DNA of 15,347 nucleotides from UBA10939 sp050942745. GTDB taxonomy: Bacteria > Myxococcota > Myxococcia > Myxococcales > UBA5297. The stretch spans positions 1 through 15,347 of the forward strand of contig JBMNNX010000162.1 in assembly GCA_050942745.1 (NCBI GenBank). Reading direction: 5' to 3'. The position numbers and the translations under genes are program-made. Shown piece after piece: positions 8,801 to 15,347 of the stretch (positions are counted from its first letter, which is position 1; each line of letters opens with the position of its first letter). The notes beneath the pieces were generated by a model, which was given only the letters and a program-made list of their open reading frames with translations, was not told where the DNA came from and made no database searches.

Positions 8801-11800
8801 CGATGTCGCCATCCAGATCGAAGTCGAAAGGCGCAATCGCCACGGGGATCGCGTCAGGCGGGGCGGGCGTCCCGGACGACTCCGAGAGGTAGGGCTTGGC
8901 GGTCGCGAAGCTGCCGTTCGCATTGCCCAGGAGAACCATGATCTGGTCCGGGCTGAGCCTGTCCCCTGTGGTGGAATCCACGGTGAACGGATTGGCAGTG
9001 ATGAGGTCGAGCTTGGCGTCGCCGTTCAGGTCGGCCACCGCGATAGCCACGGGTTCATATCCCGACGCGATCTGCGTGGCCGTGTGGAAGGAGAGCCTGT
9101 TCGAGATTTCGGAGATGGACGCGGTGAGCGGCGTGCCGGGTACGCCGTTGATGTAGGGCGTGACCTTGACGGTGCCGCCGGTTATCGCGCGGCGTGGGAC
9201 ATCGGCCGTGGTGTTCCAGAGGAAGGTGTGTGAGACACCAGCGTTCGATGTAGTGATTCCATAGATGCCCTCCGACGTACCCGCCGCCTGGGTCGCTCGA
9301 ACGAAGCTGCTGCTCGCGGTCTCCCTGAACTCGACCACGAGGTCCACGCGTTTGGCCTGGAGCTGCTTCACCGAGTAGGTGATGGGCACGCAGCCGCCGC
9401 CCGAAGGCTCCGACAGCGCGACGACAACCGGAGGATCCGCGAAGAAGGTCACCTCGGTGGCGAGCACGAAGGTCGCGGTCTCCGCGAGGACGCGCTTCTT
9501 CTCGACGCTGCTCGATTGCAGCTTGCTCAAGAAGGCGCCTGAAGCATTCGTGCTACCGCTGACCGGCGTGAACTTGTTGGCGCTGCCAGTCGCGATCAGG
9601 CTGACCGACTGTCCGGGAACCGGGTTGTTGAAGGCATCGCGCAGGGTGACGGTCAGGGCCGCGTAAGCGGCGTTGTTCGCGAGGACCGAGGTCGGCGAGG
9701 CCGTGAAGGTGCTGTTCTCCGCCGTCGGCGGCCCCGCAACGAAGGTGACCACTCGCGTCGTGCCGAGCGCGACACCGTCAGCCGTCACCGAGATGGTCTT
9801 CGCCTCGGCCTTCGTCGAGGCGAGGGTGATGCTCGCCGTGCCGTCGGCGGCCGTGGTTACCGTTCCGCTCGCCGGGTTGAAGATGTTGCCCGTGCCCGTC
9901 GCCGCGAAGACCACCTGCGCGCCCGGAACCAGATTGCCCTTCAGGTCCTCGATCGTGACCGAGGCGGTCACCACGTCGACACTGTCTGCGACGACGCCGG
10001 TGGTCCTATCGACCGTGAAGGTCGAGGCAGGATTGACGGCGCCGGGGATGAAGGTGACGACCGGCTTCTGCGCGATGACCACGGCAGGTGAGCCGTCCAC
10101 GGTCGCGGTGATGGTCTTCGTCTCGGCGACCGTGGACTTGATGGTCCCGGTGGTCACTCCATTGGCGCCGGTGTTGGCGGGCTGCCCGATGGTGTTGCCC
10201 GAGCCCGTGGCCGACAGCGTCACCTTCTTGCCGGAGATTGGGTTCGCGTACTCGTCGAGCACCGTCACGGTGATCGTCGAGGTGGCGTTTCCGTCGGCGA
10301 CGACCGGATCGGCAAGCGCGGTGGCGGTCGAGATGGAGGCGCTCGGCGGTCCAGGGACGAAGGTGACGGTCGGCCTGACGTCGATGACGAGCGTCCCGTT
10401 GACCGTGACGGTGAGGGTCTTCTGCTCGGCCTTGGTCGAGGCGATCGTCGCGGTGGCGACTCCGTTCTCGCCGCTCGTTGCGCTGGTCGGCGTCAGCGTG
10501 TCGTTCGCATTGCTCGAGGCGAAGGCGACGGTCGCGCCGGAGATCAGGTTGCTGTTGGCATCCCTGATCGTCGCGGTGATCGTCGCGGTGGCGATGTTGT
10601 TGGCGACAACCCCGGTGGCGGGGCTCACGCTGACCGTGGACTTGGTCGCGTCGGGAACGTCGGGAACGAAAGTCACCGTCGCGCTGGGCAAGGTCGTGCT
10701 GCCCACCTTCGCGGTGATCGTCACGGTCTCGGCCTTGGTCGACTTGATGGTCGCCGTGGTCACGCCGCTCGAGTTCGTTGCCGCCGGCGTGGAGAGGGTC
10801 GGATCCGCGCTGCTCTTCGTCAGCGTGACCGCGGCGCCGGAGATCGGGTTGGAGTGGGCGTCGAGGACCGTGATGGTGATGGTCGAGAGCGCGTTGCCGT
10901 CTGCGACCACGTTGGTCGCCGGGTTGGCGACGACCGTCGATGTCGCGGCGCTGACCGGCCCGGGGATGAAGGTGATCGTTGGGTGATCATCCAGCTCGAC
11001 CCCATCGACGGTCGCGGTGACGGTCTTCACCTCTGCCCAGGTGGACTTGAGCGTGCCGGTGGCGATGCCCGCGGCGCTGGTCGGGGCGGCGGGCTGGACC
11101 AAGGTGTTCTTCGCCGCGTCGCCCGCGCCCGCGACCGAGAGGACGACGGTCTTGTTCGGGATGAGGTTGAGGAAGGCGTCGCGCGCAGTGACCGTGATGG
11201 TCGAGGTGGCGCTCCCGTTGGCGACCAGGCCGTCGGCGGGGTTGACGGCGACGAGCGATTCGCTCGCGCTGACCGGGCCGGGCACGAAGGTGACGACCGG
11301 CTTCTCGGCGAGCACCAGGGACCCGACCGTCGCGGTGATGGTCTTGGCCTCCGCCTTGGTCGAGGCGATGGTCGCGGTGGTGACGCCGCTGCCGTCGGTG
11401 ACAGCCGGCGTGGTCAGGGTGTTGTCGCTGCCAGAGGACGCGAGCACCACGCTCGCTCCCGAGACCGGGTTCGAATAGGCGTCGAGCACCGTCACGGTGA
11501 TGGTGGAGGTCGCTTGGCCGTTCGCGACGACCGTCGGAGCGCTCGCACGGACGGTCGAAACGCTGGCGCTCGGCGCGCCGTGGACGAACCTGACCTGCGG
11601 CCTCGCGTCGAGGATCGTGGCGCCGACCGTGGCGGTGATGGTCTTCGTCTCGGCCTTGGTCGACTTGATGGAGCCCGTCGCGACGCCGGAGGCGTTGGTC
11701 ACCGCGGTCGGCTGAGCCAGGGTGTTTCCGTCGCCGGTCGCGGCGAGCGTCACGCTGGCGCCCGGAACCGGGTTGCCGAAGGCGTCGCGCGCGGTGACGG

Positions 11801-14800
11801 TGATCGTCGCGCTTGCGGAGTTGTCGGCGACGACGTTGTCAACGGGCAAGGCGAGGACCGTGGACACCGAGGCGCTCACCGCCGCCGGTGTGATGTTGAA
11901 GGGGTTGCTGATGTCGTTGGTGAGGCCGCTGGCCGAGGCGACCACGGTGTAGCCGCTCGCCGCGCGCTCGATCCTCAGCCCCGGGAAGACCGCGACGCCG
12001 TTGGCGGCGACGACCGTCGTGTTTCCGAGCAGCGCGCCGGGCCCGGTGCCGACAGCCAGCGAGATCGCGTGCGTGGCGCTCGGCACGAGGTTGCCGAAGG
12101 CGTCGAGGATTCTGACCTCGACCGGCGCCATCTCCTCGCCCGCGACCGTGTTGCTCGGCTGCACGCTGAAGGCGAGCTTCGAGGCGGTGCCCGAGATTAC
12201 GTCGAAAGCGTCGCTCGTCACGCTCGGGACGCCGTTCAGGCTCGCCGAGAGCGTGTAGCCGGAACCGACCTTGCTGACACTCAGGTCCTGGAAGGACGCG
12301 ACGCCGTTGACCGAGCCGACGGTGGTCGCGCCGTTGAGCGCAGCCGAAGTCGGGTTGGACGCGAGGGACATCGTGACCGGATGCGAGCCGGACGTCAGGT
12401 TGCCCGCCGAGTCGAAGACCGCGACCTCCATGATGGGCCTCATGGCCTGGTTGACGATGGAGAGCTGCGGCTGGACGAGGAAGGCGAGGCTCGACGGCGC
12501 GCCTGCGACGACGCTGAAGGCAGTGCTCGTCGCGCCGATCAGGCCGGAGGCCCGCGCGCGCAGCGCGTAGCCCGTTCCCGCCTTGTCGATTGAAAGGTCG
12601 GCGAAGCTCGCGACGCCGTTCACCGGGGTGACGGTCTTCGTTCCCGAGAGGATCGCGCCGGTCGCGCCGCCCTCGAGCGAGAGAGTCACCGCATCGGTCG
12701 CGGTGAGCAGGCGGTTGCCGAAGGCGTCGAGCACTTCGACCTGGACCGGCGGGGCTATCGGCTGGTTCGAGGTGGCCTGCGAGGGCTGCTGGACGAACGC
12801 CAGGCGCGACGCCGCGCCGCCGGTGACCTCGAAGGGCTCGCTGGTGACGCTCGGCAGGCCGCTCGTCGAGGCGACCAGCGTGTAGCCGCTGGCGCTTCGG
12901 TCGATTCGCAGGTCCGCGAAGCTGGCCACGCCGCCGGTCGCGCCGACGGTGAGCGTTCCGAGCAGGTGCCCGTTGCCGGGATTGGCGCCCAACGCGAGCG
13001 TGATCTGGTTGGTCGCGTAGGTGACGAGATTGTCAAAGCGGTCGAGCAGCGAGACCTCGACCGCCGGAGTAATCGGCGAGCCGGCGGCCACGTCCGACGG
13101 CTGGACGGGGAAGCTGATGGCGATGGGCGCCGCGGGGATGATGTCGAAGGGCGCGCTCGTCGTGGTCGGGAGCTGCGAGCCCATGGCGCTGGCGACGAGC
13201 GTGTAGCCGATCCCAGCCTTGTTGATCTTCAGGTCCGGGAAGGTGGCGATGCCTGCGGTCGGATAGGCGAGCTGCGTGCCGGTGAGGGTTCCGTTACCCG
13301 GGTTGTCGCCGATCGCGAGCGCGATGGGGAGCTCGCTTCCGGTGACGGTGTTTCCATAAGCGTCCTCGATGAGAACGCGGACCGCGGGGCTGATCGTCGC
13401 TCCGGCTTCGGTGTTGGTCGGCTCGGAGAGGAACGAGAGGCGGAAGGGGAGGGCAGCGACGACCTCGAACGGATTGCTGTTCGCCGTGGTCAAGCCGTCG
13501 GCGCTCGCCGCCAGCACATAGCCGCGCGCCGCCTTGTCGAGGCTGAGGCTGTCGAAGGTCGCGATGCCGCCTGCGGTCTCCACGGTCGTCGTGCCCGAGA
13601 GCGTCGCCGTGCCGGGATTCGTCCCGAGAGCGACGGTGACGGTGGTCGAGGCCTCGGTGACGCGGTTGCCGAACTCGTCCTCGACGGCGACCTGAACCGC
13701 AGGCGCGATGGCGGCGCCGGCGGTGACGGTCGAGGGATGGACGACGAAGCCGAGGCGCGCCGGCGCCGCGGGAGCGACGATGAATGGCTCGCTCGTCGCG
13801 CCCGCGAGTCCGCTCGCCGTCGCGACCAGCTCGTAGCCAGTCGCGGCCTTGGTCAGCTTCAGGTCGCTGAAGGTCGCGATGCCCGCATTCGCCCGGACCG
13901 AGAGAGTTCCCGCGAGCGTGGCCTGCCCCGGGTTCGCGCCGAGGGCGACGGTGACGATGTTCGTAGCGTTGGGGATGAGGTTGCCCTGGGGGTCGAGGAC
14001 GGCGACGCGCACGGGCGGATCGAAAGCGGCCCCGGCGACCGTGGAGGCGGGCACGTCGAGGAAGGAGAGGCTCGCCGGCGCGCCCGCGGTGATCTCGAAC
14101 GGCTCGCTGGCGACGGACTCGAGGCCGACGGCGCTGGCGACGAGCGTGTAGCCGCTGGCGGCCTTGTCGATCCGCAGGTCCTCGAAGGTGGCCGTGCCCT
14201 TGTCCGCGGCGACGGTCAGCGTGCCGGAGAGCGTGCCGCCTCCGGGGTTTTCGCCGAGCGCGACCGTTACCTCGATGTTCGAGTCGAGCGTGTTGCCGAA
14301 GTCGTCCTGCACCGCGATTCGGATGGCTGGCGAGATCGTCGTCCCGGCCTGGGCGGCGGACGGCGGCACCTGGAAGACGAGCTTCTTCGCTTCGCCGGTC
14401 ACGAAGAGGACCTGCGCCTGCGACGGCAGGTCGTAGGTGTTGGTGGCGTTGCTCGCCTTCGCCGAGATGGTCACGGTGCCCGGCTTGGTCGCCGTCACGA
14501 AGCCGACGGCGATGCCGTTGGCGTCAGTCGGCCCGCCGGGCTGGGTGATGGATGCGCCCTCGCCCTGGGCCGCGAGGAGGACCTGGAAGTCCGGCAGCGG
14601 CTGCCCGGCGATGTCCTTGATCGTCACCGTGATGGTCGAGCGGGTTTCGCCGTCGGCGACAACGTCCTTGTCCGGCTCAGCGACGACCGTCGATTGGCGC
14701 ACGTCGATCATCGTTTGCGTCCCGGCGTCCGTCGATTGTGGCGGGGGCTTCTCGCCGCACGCGGTGAGCAGGAGGATGGCGATGCCGCAGGCTATCCGAG

Positions 14801-14807
14801 CTCTCAT
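5898..14807 (-). CDS. Giant surface lipoprotein, Ig-like stalk and FG-GAP propeller
   Basis: A single uninterrupted 2969-residue frame. Start ATG at 14807, preceded by GAGGAA (14812-14817). Residues 1-17 are a lipoprotein signal (lipobox LTAC, lipid Cys17, then Gly, consistent with outer-membrane sorting). Then: a Big_1/invasin-like domain about 36-138; eight repeats of about 104 residues of a second Ig-like type (139-975), each with 'DxFGN', 'ALGxNPG', 'GIATFxDL' and 'GYTLVAS'-like signatures; eight Big_1-type repeats of about 102 (976-1792) with 'VVADG', 'STITVTV', 'STKAExKTIT' and 'VTFVPG'; a linker domain about 1793-1903; and 21 FG-GAP/VCBS-type repeats to the end, each with a 'DFNxDGxxDL'-like calcium-site loop. 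There is no sorting motif or autotransporter barrel, so anchoring is presumably by the lipid. Probable role: long stalk presenting a beta-propeller head for adhesion or binding of a surface ligand. The ligand cannot be deduced. It stands alone, convergent with the aminotransferase gene. Confidence 0.92.
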   Translation of the reverse strand: MRARIACGIAILLLTACGEKPPPQSTDAGTQTMIDVRQSTVVAEPDKDVVADGETRSTITVTIKDIAGQPLPDFQVLLAAQGEGASITQPGGPTDANGIAVGFVTATKPGTVTISAKASNATNTYDLPSQAQVLFVTGEAKKLVFQVPPSAAQAGTTISPAIRIAVQDDFGNTLDSNIEVTVALGENPGGGTLSGTLTVAADKGTATFEDLRIDKAASGYTLVASAVGLESVASEPFEITAGAPASLSFLDVPASTVAGAAFDPPVRVAVLDPQGNLIPNATNIVTVALGANPGQATLAGTLSVRANAGIATFSDLKLTKAATGYELVATASGLAGATSEPFIVAPAAPARLGFVVHPSTVTAGAAIAPAVQVAVEDEFGNRVTEASTTVTVALGTNPGTATLSGTTTVETAGGIATFDSLSLDKAARGYVLAASADGLTTANSNPFEVVAALPFRLSFLSEPTNTEAGATISPAVRVLIEDAYGNTVTGSELPIALAIGDNPGNGTLTGTQLAYPTAGIATFPDLKINKAGIGYTLVASAMGSQLPTTTSAPFDIIPAAPIAISFPVQPSDVAAGSPITPAVEVSLLDRFDNLVTYATNQITLALGANPGNGHLLGTLTVGATGGVASFADLRIDRSASGYTLVASTSGLPSVTSEPFEVTGGAASRLAFVQQPSQATSNQPIAPPVQVEVLDAFGNRLLTATDAVTLSLEGGATGAILSGTKTVTPVNGVASFADLSIDKAGTGYALRARASGLIGATSTAFSVVAGAPSSLAFLVQPQLSIVNQAMRPIMEVAVFDSAGNLTSGSHPVTMSLASNPTSAALNGATTVGSVNGVASFQDLSVSKVGSGYTLSASLNGVPSVTSDAFDVISGTASKLAFSVQPSNTVAGEEMAPVEVRILDAFGNLVPSATHAISLAVGTGPGALLGNTTVVAANGVAVFPGLRIERAASGYTVVASASGLTNDISNPFNITPAAVSASVSTVLALPVDNVVADNSASATITVTARDAFGNPVPGASVTLAATGDGNTLAQPTAVTNASGVATGSIKSTKAETKTITATVGATILDARPQVRFVHGAPSASVSTVRASAPTVVANGQATSTITVTVLDAYSNPVSGASVVLASSGSDNTLTTPAVTDGSGVTTATIASTKAEAKTITATVGSLVLAEKPVVTFVPGPVSASESLVAVNPADGLVANGSATSTITVTARDAFLNLIPNKTVVLSVAGAGDAAKNTLVQPAAPTSAAGIATGTLKSTWAEVKTVTATVDGVELDDHPTITFIPGPVSAATSTVVANPATNVVADGNALSTITITVLDAHSNPISGAAVTLTKSSADPTLSTPAATNSSGVTTATIKSTKAETVTITAKVGSTTLPSATVTFVPDVPDATKSTVSVSPATGVVANNIATATITATIRDANSNLISGATVAFASSNANDTLTPTSATSGENGVATATIASTKAEQKTLTVTVNGTLVIDVRPTVTFVPGPPSASISTATALADPVVADGNATSTITVTVLDEYANPISGKKVTLSATGSGNTIGQPANTGANGVTTGTIKSTVAETKTITATVDGSPAVVIAQKPVVTFIPGAVNPASTFTVDRTTGVVADSVDVVTASVTIEDLKGNLVPGAQVVFAATGTGNIFNPASGTVTTAADGTASITLASTKAEAKTISVTADGVALGTTRVVTFVAGPPTAENSTFTASPTSVLANNAAYAALTVTLRDAFNNPVPGQSVSLIATGSANKFTPVSGSTNASGAFLSKLQSSSVEKKRVLAETATFVLATEVTFFADPPVVVALSEPSGGGCVPITYSVKQLQAKRVDLVVEFRETASSSFVRATQAAGTSEGIYGITTSNAGVSHTFLWNTTADVPRRAITGGTVKVTPYINGVPGTPLTASISEISNRLSFHTATQIASGYEPVAIAVADLNGDAKLDLITANPFTVDSTTGDRLSPDQIMVLLGNANGSFATAKPYLSESSGTPAPPDAIPVAIAPFDFDLDGDIDLAVANSARNDVSIFINDGAGVFTPPKYPELRPAFTVGDAPRALIAADLDLDGRRDLAVAHSSGVTVLLSASLYGTPFDHVVGANPSSLVSGDFNRDGLPDLAVANEGSNNVSVLLGLGTGDFAPAVEYAVGTNPSGVAAGDFNADGILDLATSNRGSNDASVLLGTGTGAFGAAQNFKTGLDPLVPVAPASIGVADLDGDGALDLVVANELENTLSVLLGDGMGGFVPETRPLANGQPVSAAIGDFNGDSKPDLAAAAWDADAVQVILNSRPRRCDEGFDTASNAEIGPAPQAVASGDFNGDGKPDIAVIDGTEVNLRVLLGTGNGSYRPSTPVAIPGGAGNHIVAADFNADGKLDVATPNVLGATFFSGNGSGGFTSPSPTTNGMPPTALAAGDFNGDDKLDLATTVESGFVEVYLFTSSFGKLSTTYVCNGRPVCTPTHLTIADFDRDGREDIAFVDLANVRVLFGDGSGGFTEPIDFTAGSAPSFVMSADFNADGFADLAVASEASGTVHLLAGDGNGGFSAGPALAVGTAPRWLTADRMNGDAHLDLVVGFSGERATKVLPGNGDMTFGAATAWDLAASPVAVATADFDGDGATDIAAVVASASPRVTTLLGNGDGTFPMPATYAAAGSPHKVFSADFDRDGALDLGVSALTGNHVRLFPGNADGTLAAALSTGASSPGAAAHADLNADGVLDLVVASATTGKLLVMFGDGAGLFAAPVEYAFPGTSPAPSAVAVGDFNRDGALDVVVANGAANNVCFYYGAGDGALGAATDCTVVGDLPVAIAIGDFDGNGRLDVATANSGIHNVGILLGHDGSQYPANFEPLRSFTAGTYPVGIVAIDLDRNGKLDLVTANKNGDSISVLAGLGNGNFSPHVQYAAPGSPTGIFASDLNDDGKPDILVPIVGNGVALFPNNGTGTQTFAAPVGYYLDADVYDLADFDRDGQPDLGFARTLSDRVGLCMGL
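5901..9098 (-). repeat. Coding array of 21 FG-GAP/VCBS-type repeats
   Basis: From about residue 1904 to the C-terminus I count 21 loops of the type D-x-[DN]-x-D-G-x-x-D-[LIV], beginning with ADLNGDAKLDL and ending with ADFDRDGQPDL, one per roughly 51 residues. Most are followed by 'VLLGxGxGxF'. A Cys-bearing insertion (RPRRC, near residue 2275) sits just after the seventh loop. The motif is the calcium-binding loop of integrin-alpha-like propeller blades. Loop 13 is degenerate (DRMNGDAHLDL). Confidence 0.88.
9432..11882 (-). repeat. Coding array of eight Big_1-type repeats
   Basis: Eight units at about residues 976, 1079, 1179, 1285, 1385, 1488, 1591 and 1694, mostly 100-106 residues. Shared points are 'VVADGxATSTITVTV', 'DAxxNPxxGAxVxL', 'NTLxxP', 'SGVxTxTIxSTKAE', 'KTITATV' and 'VTFVPGP'. 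The last two units diverge, and the eighth has lost the STKAE segment (SSSVEKKRV instead). This is the invasin/intimin-type bacterial Ig-like domain 1. Confidence 0.88.
11883..14393 (-). repeat. Coding array of eight 104-residue Ig-like repeats
   Basis: Eight consecutive units at about residues 139, 243, 348, 453, 560, 665, 770 and 874, most 104-107 residues long. Conserved points are an 'LxFxxxPS' opening strand, 'xPxVxVxVxDxFGN', 'ALGxNPGxxTLSGT', 'GxATFxDLxIxKAxxGYTL' and a closing 'TSEPFxV'. Units 6 to 8 lose parts of 'ALGxNPG' and are the most divergent. This is a beta-sandwich repeat common in large bacterial surface proteins and distinct from the Big_1 units on either side. Confidence 0.85.
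14394..14702 (-). other. N-terminal Big_1-like domain of the giant lipoprotein
   Basis: Residues about 36-138, with 'STVVAEPDKDVVADG', 'STITVTIKD', 'LPDFQVLLAAQGEG' and 'AQVLFVTG'. It belongs to the same family as the eight repeats at 976-1792 but is separated from them by the eight repeats of the other type. Confidence 0.75.
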
Positions 14808-15078
14808 GGTCTTCCTCGGTCGTGTGTAGGAATGCGCAACGCAGGATAGCGGATCATCGAGCGCGCCGCTGCACGCTGGGAGCTTGCCGTCGTGGCGGTG
14901 GTCGCTCCGGTGTCATCGGCCTGTCTGCATCGTCTGGAGCGGGCCGGCGAAGTCGATCAGCCGCCTCGAATGGCGCGGGCACTGCGATCGCGACGCGGGA
15001 CGAGCGGCGAAGTGGGGCCCTGGCGCTACCCGCGCTCGGGGATGCCCAGGAGGGGCGCGCAAGTGGCGCCAAGTGCCT
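14808..15078. other. Upstream region of the giant lipoprotein gene
   Basis: No supportable gene. On the minus strand it carries the GAGGAA ribosome binding site and, further upstream, a TATCCT (complement of about 14844-14849) that could be a -10 box but lacks a good -35 partner. Open frames on both strands here have low-complexity Arg/Pro/Ala composition and look like shadows. Confidence 0.4.
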
Positions 15079-15347
15079 GAAACCAGGACGGAATGAGGGG
15101 AAACCGGGCCGGCGGAAGGGGAAACCAAGCCCGCGGAAGGGGAAACCAAGCCCGCGGAGGGGGAAACCAAGCCCGCGGAGGGGGAAACCGCGCCGGCGGA
15201 GGGGGAAACTAAGCCCGCGGAGGGGGAAACCGGGCCGGCGGAAGGCGAAACCGGCCGCGCGGAGGGGGAAACCGGGCCGGCGGAGGAGGAAACCAAGCCC
15301 GCGGAAGGGGAAACCGGTCGCGTGGAGGGGGAAACCAAGCCCGCGGA
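14913..15347 (-). CDS. Possible 3' end of a minus-strand repeat-protein gene
   Basis: A frame that is open from the window edge to a stop at 14913. Across the 21-bp array it reads as (PVSPSAG)n, a Ser/Pro/Ala-rich flexible repeat, then continues for about 60 residues of Arg- and Pro-rich sequence with no recognisable domain. It stays open through the degenerate unit at 15079-15099, whereas the plus-strand ETKPAEG frame is stopped there by TGA (15094-15096) and has no start codon after it. The start would lie outside the window. It is equally possible that the array is intergenic and not translated. Confidence 0.25.
   Translation of the reverse strand, partial: SAGLVSPSTRPVSPSAGLVSSSAGPVSPSARPVSPSAGPVSPSAGLVSPSAGAVSPSAGLVSPSAGLVSPSAGLVSPSAGPVSPHSVLVSGTWRHLRAPPGHPRARVAPGPHFAARPASRSQCPRHSRRLIDFAGPLQTMQTGR
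15079..15347. repeat. 21-bp tandem array running off the window end
   Basis: A strict period of 21 bases from 15100 to the window end: eleven full units plus 17 bases of a twelfth. The commonest unit starts GAAACCAAGCCCGCGGAGGG, and a degenerate unit in register sits at 15079-15099. Variants are AAG/GGG/GCG/GGC at the third triplet, GAA/GAG at the sixth and CCC/CCG at the fourth. Read on the plus strand the unit is ETKPAEG; read on the minus strand it is PVSPSAG. Both readings show mainly silent changes because they share wobble positions. Confidence 0.95.

Noticed and set aside
6822..9233. 803-residue plus-strand open frame opposite the FG-GAP region
   Set aside because: It lies antisense to the giant gene, whose G/C-ending codons remove stops from this frame. 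The translation is a monotonous 'VAVEVG' pattern that mirrors the repeated Asp/Gly motifs of the other strand, with no domain or start signal.
12966..14849. 627-residue plus-strand open frame opposite the Ig-like repeats
   Set aside because: Same cause: an antisense shadow of a repetitive high-G+C gene, rich in Arg/Asp/Gly and without recognisable structure. The 579-residue frame at 10854-12593 is rejected likewise.

Overview
The window is high in G+C (roughly two thirds by eye) and carries c-type multiheme cytochromes of the kind first described in Geobacter, including heme motifs with the unusual CX4CH spacing, together with a giant Ig-like/FG-GAP surface lipoprotein. This points to a deltaproteobacterial lineage in the broad sense (Myxococcota or Desulfuromonadota-like). 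That is an inference from gene content and composition; no rRNA or other taxonomic marker is present.

Layout. 1-320: no supportable gene; leader of the cytochrome pair, with a clear Shine-Dalgarno at its end. 321-2770 (+): two translationally coupled cytochrome genes, an exported 11-heme protein and a 15-motif lipoprotein built from three copies of one module. 2771-2948: short gap with a terminator-like hairpin and a second inverted repeat. 2949-3761 (+): an MBL-fold hydrolase of the YycJ/WalJ type. 3762-4557: a gene-free stretch holding two tandem copies of a roughly 240-bp repeat that fits no family I recognise, then a promoter. 4558-5757 (+): a subgroup Ib aspartate-type aminotransferase. 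5758-5897: three consecutive hairpins between convergent genes. 5898-14807 (-): one 2969-residue lipoprotein taking up more than half the window. 14808-15347: its upstream region and a strict 21-bp tandem array that runs off the window end.

How the genes work together. The two cytochromes are the only evident functional pair: an exported 11-heme electron carrier and a lipid-anchored, probably outer-membrane, cytochrome encoded with a GTGA start/stop overlap. Together they suggest electron transfer across or along the cell envelope; no porin partner is inside the window. The MBL hydrolase and the aminotransferase look like independent housekeeping genes. The giant protein is probably a cell-surface stalk (17 Ig-like domains) carrying a beta-propeller head with 21 calcium-site-like FG-GAP repeats.

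The least explained items are the 240-bp tandem repeat upstream of the aminotransferase, with base-pairing potential kept in both copies, and the giant lipoprotein with its 21 blades (3 x 7) and its two segregated families of Ig-like repeats.
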